A stretch of 64,000 nucleotides of DNA from Micromonospora echinaurantiaca (GTDB taxonomy: Bacteria; Actinomycetota; Actinomycetes; Mycobacteriales; Micromonosporaceae). Where the stretch lies: positions 2,740,501 through 2,804,500 of the forward strand of contig NZ_LT607750.1 of the NCBI RefSeq assembly GCF_900090235.1, in the 5' to 3' direction. Position 1 is the stretch's first letter. Every line of letters starts with the position of its first letter. The notes below the pieces were generated by a model. The model was not told the origin of the DNA. It searched no databases and worked only from the letters and a program-made list of their open reading frames with translations. Both the position numbers and the translations under genes were made by a program. Below are positions 60,657 to 64,000 of the stretch, in pieces.

Positions 60657-61142
60657 TCAGGACAGCGGGGCGGCGAACCGCTCCCGGGTGTTGGCGGGGG
60701 TGTCCGGGTAACGCTGCTCCACGGCGGTGCGCAGGTCGGCGAGCGTCTGCCCGGCCAGCTCGCGCCGCCAGGCGAGGTCGGCCCGGCGCATGGCCTGCGA
60801 GACGAGGCAGACCTGGCGGTAGTCGACGTCGGCCCGGCCGCCCGGGCCGGCCCGGAGGATCTGTTCGCAGCGGAACGCCTCCTCCGCGCCCTCGATGGCC
60901 ACCACCACGTCCAGCACGCTGACCGCCTCCGGCGGCCGGGCCAGCCGGAACCCGCCGCGCGGGCCCGGGGTGGAGGTGAGGATCCCGGCCCGCACCAACG
61001 CCTGCAACTGCTTGTTCAGGTACGCCGTGGGCAGCCGGTAGAAGGCGGCCAGGCGGGCGGCCGACACCGCCTGCCCCGGCTCCAGCCAGGTCAGGTTGAG
61101 ACAGCTGTGCAGGGCCCACTCGACGCCCTCGGACATTCGCAT
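60657..61142 (-). CDS. Rrf2-family regulator
   Basis: A 161-residue regulator. The winged helix is GVEWALHSCLNLTWLEPGQAVSAARLAAFYRLPTAYLNKQLQALVRAGILTSTPGPRGGFRLAR. Only two cysteines lie in the loop region (RCEQI and QVCLV), not the three needed for a typical Fe-S cluster, so it may sense thiol oxidation or another signal. ATG at 61142 is within the edge of a dyad, fitting autoregulation. First gene of the Rrf2-cupin operon. Confidence 0.85.
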   Translation of the reverse strand: MRMSEGVEWALHSCLNLTWLEPGQAVSAARLAAFYRLPTAYLNKQLQALVRAGILTSTPGPRGGFRLARPPEAVSVLDVVVAIEGAEEAFRCEQILRAGPGGRADVDYRQVCLVSQAMRRADLAWRRELAGQTLADLRTAVEQRYPDTPANTRERFAAPLS

Positions 61143-61167
61143 ATCCTGGACACTACATATCCAGGAT
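61143..61167. promoter_or_regulatory. Rrf2 autoregulatory operator
   Basis: ATCCTGGA-N9-TCCAGGAT, a perfect 8-bp inverted repeat, starts one base before the regulator's ATG. A repressor here would block both initiation of transcription nearby and the ribosome site. Confidence 0.65.
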
Positions 61168-61438
61168 TGGTTCCCGCAAGCCCGCTCCCCCACCGCCGGC
61201 CGGTTCCTCGCCGGTGCCGTCCGGGCCAGCACCGGGCCGCCACCGGCCGGGCCCGTCAGGCCGCGTCGACCGCCTCGGTCGGCCGAGGAAATTGCCGCAC
61301 GACGGCCAACCTTTCAGATTATCGATTCGGCCCGTCACGGGCCTCAGCCGAACGTGACAACGGGCCGGTAAGATCGGCGACTTCGTTGTGACTGATCGCT
61401 GACTGCTGACCGTGATCCCGATCACACACACTGTCCGC

Positions 61439-62299
61439 ATGATGACGGGACTCGTCCGCGGCAGAGCGCTCCGGCTCGCGGGGTGTCTCGCTCTCGTGGC
61501 CGTATTGAGCGGCTGCATGGAACTGAACATGGGGCTGGCCGTCAACGCCGACGACACGGTGAGCGGCCAACTCCTGCTGACCGCCCGGAAGACCGTGCTG
61601 ACCAGCGGGAACCGGACGGTCGAGGCCGGCTTCGCCGAGCTGCGGCAGAACATCCCGGCACTGCCGCCCGGCGAGGAGACCCGCTACGAGGACGGCCGGG
61701 TGTTCGGTTTCCAGATCACCTATCGGGACACCCCGCTGAGCGATTTCAACAGCGAGAGCGTGAAACTGGTCCGCGACGGCGATCTCTACCGGTTCACCCT
61801 GCCGCTCGACCCGAAGAAATACGGCGGCAAAATCGCCGAACAACATCCACAGAGTCAGCAGGATTTCCTCCGGCTGATGTCGTTCGAGATTTCGGTGACC
61901 TTTCCCGGCCCGGTACGCGAGACCAACGGCACGGTCAACGGACGATCGGTCAGCTGGCAGGTCGGCAGCAACCAGAACAAGCCGGCCGAGTTGCGCGCCG
62001 TCGCCGAGGCGCCACCCCGACCGTCCGCCGCCGCCACCGATGACGACGACGCCGGAGGCTTCCCCTGGCTGCTGGTCGTCGGCGGGGTGGTCGGCCTGCT
62101 GGTCGTCGCCGTCGTCGTCGTACTGCTGCTGCGGCGGCGCCCGGCGGCGCCCGCGAACGCCGGCGCGACCGCGCCCGGCCCGACACCCGGCGGTTCCACC
62201 CTGCCCGGCCAGCCGGGCGGACCGACCCTGCCGGGCCAGGTGCCCGGCGGTCAGCCGGCGGCCGGCTCGACGCCCGCCGGCCCACCGGAGTCCGCCTGA
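61439..62299 (+). CDS. LppM-like lipoprotein
   Basis: A 286-residue lipoprotein. A signal sequence with lipobox VLSGC (Cys 26) precedes a beta-rich domain: MGLAVNADDTVSGQLLLTARK and a VFGFQITYRDTPLSDF segment resemble mycobacterial LppM. A C-terminal membrane helix (WLLVVGGVVGLLVVAVVVVLLL) and a Pro/Gly-rich cytosolic tail follow. It is anchored at both ends. ATG 61439 or 61442 gives a normal signal peptide; no good ribosome binding site. Family role: cell-envelope function of unclear nature. Confidence 0.78.
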   Translation: MMTGLVRGRALRLAGCLALVAVLSGCMELNMGLAVNADDTVSGQLLLTARKTVLTSGNRTVEAGFAELRQNIPALPPGEETRYEDGRVFGFQITYRDTPLSDFNSESVKLVRDGDLYRFTLPLDPKKYGGKIAEQHPQSQQDFLRLMSFEISVTFPGPVRETNGTVNGRSVSWQVGSNQNKPAELRAVAEAPPRPSAAATDDDDAGGFPWLLVVGGVVGLLVVAVVVVLLLRRRPAAPANAGATAPGPTPGGSTLPGQPGGPTLPGQVPGGQPAAGSTPAGPPESA

Positions 62300-62417
62300 G
62301 ACACCCCATCCGCTCCCGTCCGCCGCCGCGGACGGGTCGTCGGAGACTCCCCGGAGCCGCCGGCCCGCACCACCACCACCCCGGTCGCACCACCGCACAT
62401 CGAAGGGGGGATCGGCG

Positions 62418-62762
62418 ATGAACGATCTCTTCACCTGGGCCGCCCTGGGCAGCCTGACCGGCGCGAGCGCCGCGACGCTGCTGGCCACCAACGTCATCGG
62501 CGGGCTGATCGGCCCGAGCGGCGACAAGGCTCGCAAGTGGATCGCGCTGGGCATCGCGCTCGCGCTGTCCTACCTCACCGCGGCGTTCGCCACGGACGCC
62601 GGCGCCGAGAAGTGGATCATCGCCTTCTTCAACGGCCTGGTCATCTTCTCCGCCGCGCTGGGCATCAACCAGCTGCCGCCGGGCAACCGGCAGGCGACCC
62701 AGGCGTCGCCCACCCAGCTCGCGCAGGGTCGCGAGCCCCGCATCATCCGCTCGTGGGTCTGA
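62418..62762 (+). CDS. Small membrane protein, unknown
   Basis: A 114-residue protein with three hydrophobic helices (TGASAATLLATNVIGGLIG, WIALGIALALSYLTAAFA, WIIAFFNGLVIFSAALGI) and a basic C-terminal tail. Helix arrangement is holin-like in size but no family is recognised. AAGGGGGG precedes the ATG. Probably cotranscribed with the next two genes. Confidence 0.7.
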   Translation: MNDLFTWAALGSLTGASAATLLATNVIGGLIGPSGDKARKWIALGIALALSYLTAAFATDAGAEKWIIAFFNGLVIFSAALGINQLPPGNRQATQASPTQLAQGREPRIIRSWV

Positions 62763-62773
62763 GAGGTGCCGCC

Positions 62774-63382
62774 ATGATCTACGGAATCGTCAGCACCGTC
62801 GTGCACGTGGCCACCGGCGCCATCCTCGGCCAGCTCGCGGGCGGCACCGTCGGCCTGCTGGTCGGGGCGGTGCTCGGCCTGCTGGTCGGCGGGGTGTTCG
62901 GCTGGGCGGTCGCCTCGGCCCGGGTCTACGGCCCCGACCCGAAGGGGGTCCTGCTCTTCGTCGTCGACCACACCTGGAGCCTGCTCAACACCGTCGTCGG
63001 CGCCATCTACCTCGCCGTCCACGTCGTCTTCGGGCACTCCCTGGACCGGGCCACCTCGCAGCACACCTGCCGGGTCAACGTGGTCGAGGGCGTCTCGCCG
63101 CGCTACGCCACCACGATCGGCACGGTCTGCGCCGGATCCGGCCCGGGCATCCAGCGCCACGAGGACGTGCACATCCTCCAGGCGCGCATCCTCGGACCGC
63201 TCTACATCCCGCTGGTGCTCGCCAACTACGTGCTGTTCACCATCGCCCCGGTCTGGTTGCTCTACCACGACCACAGCAACGCGCCGATCAACCGGTTCAC
63301 CCGCTACTTCGAGATCGGCGTCTACCCGCACGTGTGGAACGAGGCCATCGCCTACCGGGTGCAGGGGACCCCGCCGCGATGA
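62774..63382 (+). CDS. Membrane protein with HEDVH motif
   Basis: A 202-residue protein. The N-terminal part is a glycine-rich hydrophobic pair of helices. Residues 129-133 are HEDVH within RHEDVHILQARILGPLYIP, resembling the HExxH-x-Q-xR-x-GPLY pattern of several bacterial families with possible metalloprotease character. A further helix (LVLANYVLFTIAPVWLLY) and NEAIAY near the end follow. It may be an intramembrane-associated hydrolase; the motif is seen, activity inferred. GAGAGGTG precedes the ATG. Stop overlaps the next gene (ATGA). Confidence 0.7.
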   Translation: MIYGIVSTVVHVATGAILGQLAGGTVGLLVGAVLGLLVGGVFGWAVASARVYGPDPKGVLLFVVDHTWSLLNTVVGAIYLAVHVVFGHSLDRATSQHTCRVNVVEGVSPRYATTIGTVCAGSGPGIQRHEDVHILQARILGPLYIPLVLANYVLFTIAPVWLLYHDHSNAPINRFTRYFEIGVYPHVWNEAIAYRVQGTPPR

Positions 63383-64000
63383 CCACCGGTGCGCGCGGTC
63401 CGATCGAGTCGGCCACCGCCGAGCTGGCGGCGTGGCTGGCCGGGGCGGCGGGAGAACCCGTCCCGGTCGGCCCGCCGCGGCCCGACGACGACGCCGCCCG
63501 ACTGACCCTCTGGCCGCTGGAGCTGCGCCCGGCCCGGCAGACCCGGGGTAGCGGCGGCGGTCGCGAGCCGTACCGGTTCACCGTGCGCTACCTGCTCTGC
63601 GCCGGCGGGCCGGCGGCGCTGCCCGGGCTGGACCGGGTGCTCGCCGCCGCCACCGCTGGCGGCGGCGGGCACACCGTGGTGCTGGAGGCCGGCGATCCAC
63701 GGCTGTGGCAGGCGTTCGGCACCGGCCCCCGACCGGCCCTGCTCATCGACGTGCCCGCCCAGGTCACCCACGCCGACACGGTCGCGCCGCCGGTGCTGGC
63801 CCCGCTGCGGCTGCGCCAGTTGGAGCTGCTGACCTTCGACGGACGGGTGGTCGGCCCGGCCGAGCAGCCGCTGGCGGCCGTCCGGGTCGAGGTGGTCGGC
63901 CAGCCGTACGCCACCAGCACCGATCCCGCCGGCCGGTTCCGCGTGGTCGGCGTGCCGCACGACCCCGAGCGCCCCGGCCCGGTGCGGCTGCGGCTGACCA
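63379..64000 (+). CDS. Protein with carboxypeptidase-regulatory-like domain, C-terminus beyond window
   Basis: 207 residues visible. The first 140 form a beta-rich domain (LTLWPLELRPARQ, EPYRFTVRYLLCAGG, ALLIDVPAQV). From about 150 a carboxypeptidase-regulatory-like module begins: LLTFDGRVVGPAEQPLAAVRVEVVGQPYATSTDPAGRFRVVGVP. The N-terminal part recalls Pvc16/DUF4255 proteins of contractile injection systems, but only loosely. Translationally coupled to the HEDVH gene. Confidence 0.65.
   Translation, partial: MTTGARGPIESATAELAAWLAGAAGEPVPVGPPRPDDDAARLTLWPLELRPARQTRGSGGGREPYRFTVRYLLCAGGPAALPGLDRVLAAATAGGGGHTVVLEAGDPRLWQAFGTGPRPALLIDVPAQVTHADTVAPPVLAPLRLRQLELLTFDGRVVGPAEQPLAAVRVEVVGQPYATSTDPAGRFRVVGVPHDPERPGPVRLRLT

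Overview
The window is very GC-rich, gene-dense DNA with GTG starts, ATGA/GTGA overlaps, SARP, LAL-type LuxR, LacI, AraC, TetR and Rrf2 regulators, and F420-linked and FAD enzymes. This points to a filamentous actinomycete, most likely a member of the Micromonosporaceae. That placement is inferred from gene content and style; no rRNA or tRNA gene is present to confirm it.

Positions 1-19422 look like one specialised-metabolite locus in two blocks. Block A (1-6913, leftward) has two ANL-family acyl ligases, two carrier proteins, two ketosynthases and a truncated ketosynthase-like protein, with a rightward Sfp-type phosphopantetheinyl transferase wedged among them. Its first ketosynthase runs off the left edge. 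The organisation recalls aryl-polyene or highly reducing type II systems, but no reductase or dehydratase is visible here. Block B (7742-19422) is an aromatic type II polyketide synthase. It contains KS-alpha, KS-beta, a single protein joining an acyl carrier protein to a TcmN-type aromatase/cyclase, a cupin, an ABM monooxygenase, two TcmI-type cyclases, an FAD hydroxylase, a dedicated acetyl-CoA carboxylase (biotin carboxylase, BCCP, fused AccD-AccA) and a SARP activator. The cyclase set suggests a tetracenomycin-like or pentangular aromatic skeleton, or a spore pigment. KS-beta lacks the usual decarboxylase glutamine, and block A could be a source of a non-acetate starter. Two matching SARP-type heptamer repeats lie 8 bp before candidate -10 boxes on either side of the SARP gene. 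The 828-bp gap between the blocks carries a 90-bp tandem repeat built on a 27-bp motif that recurs at 45 kb.

Positions 19661-44952 hold ordinary chromosomal genes: a membrane-anchored helix-hairpin-helix protein, LtrA, a YrdC-family protein, methyltransferases, an F420-type oxidoreductase, a secreted beta-helix protein, an APC permease, a DUF5995-like protein, a divergent LAL regulator and class III cyclase-ATPase, an aldo-keto reductase, a flavin reductase-like protein, a dienelactone hydrolase, a GT1 glycosyltransferase, a phenylacetate-CoA ligase with a PaaI thioesterase, a quinone reductase and paired CrcB fluoride channels.

Positions 45120-52060 (leftward) are an aerobic cobalamin operon, cobN, a ChlI/ChlD-type chelatase and cobO, behind a clear cobalamin riboswitch and a small leader ORF. 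Positions 52199-61167 contain a metallo-beta-lactamase-fold hydrolase with no standard start codon and several regulator-target pairs with visible operators: LacI/MFS, TetR/FAD monooxygenase and Rrf2/cupin. Positions 61439-64000 carry an LppM-like lipoprotein, two small membrane proteins (one with HEDVH) and the start of a protein with a carboxypeptidase-regulatory-like domain. No tRNA, rRNA, CRISPR array, insertion sequence or origin was seen.
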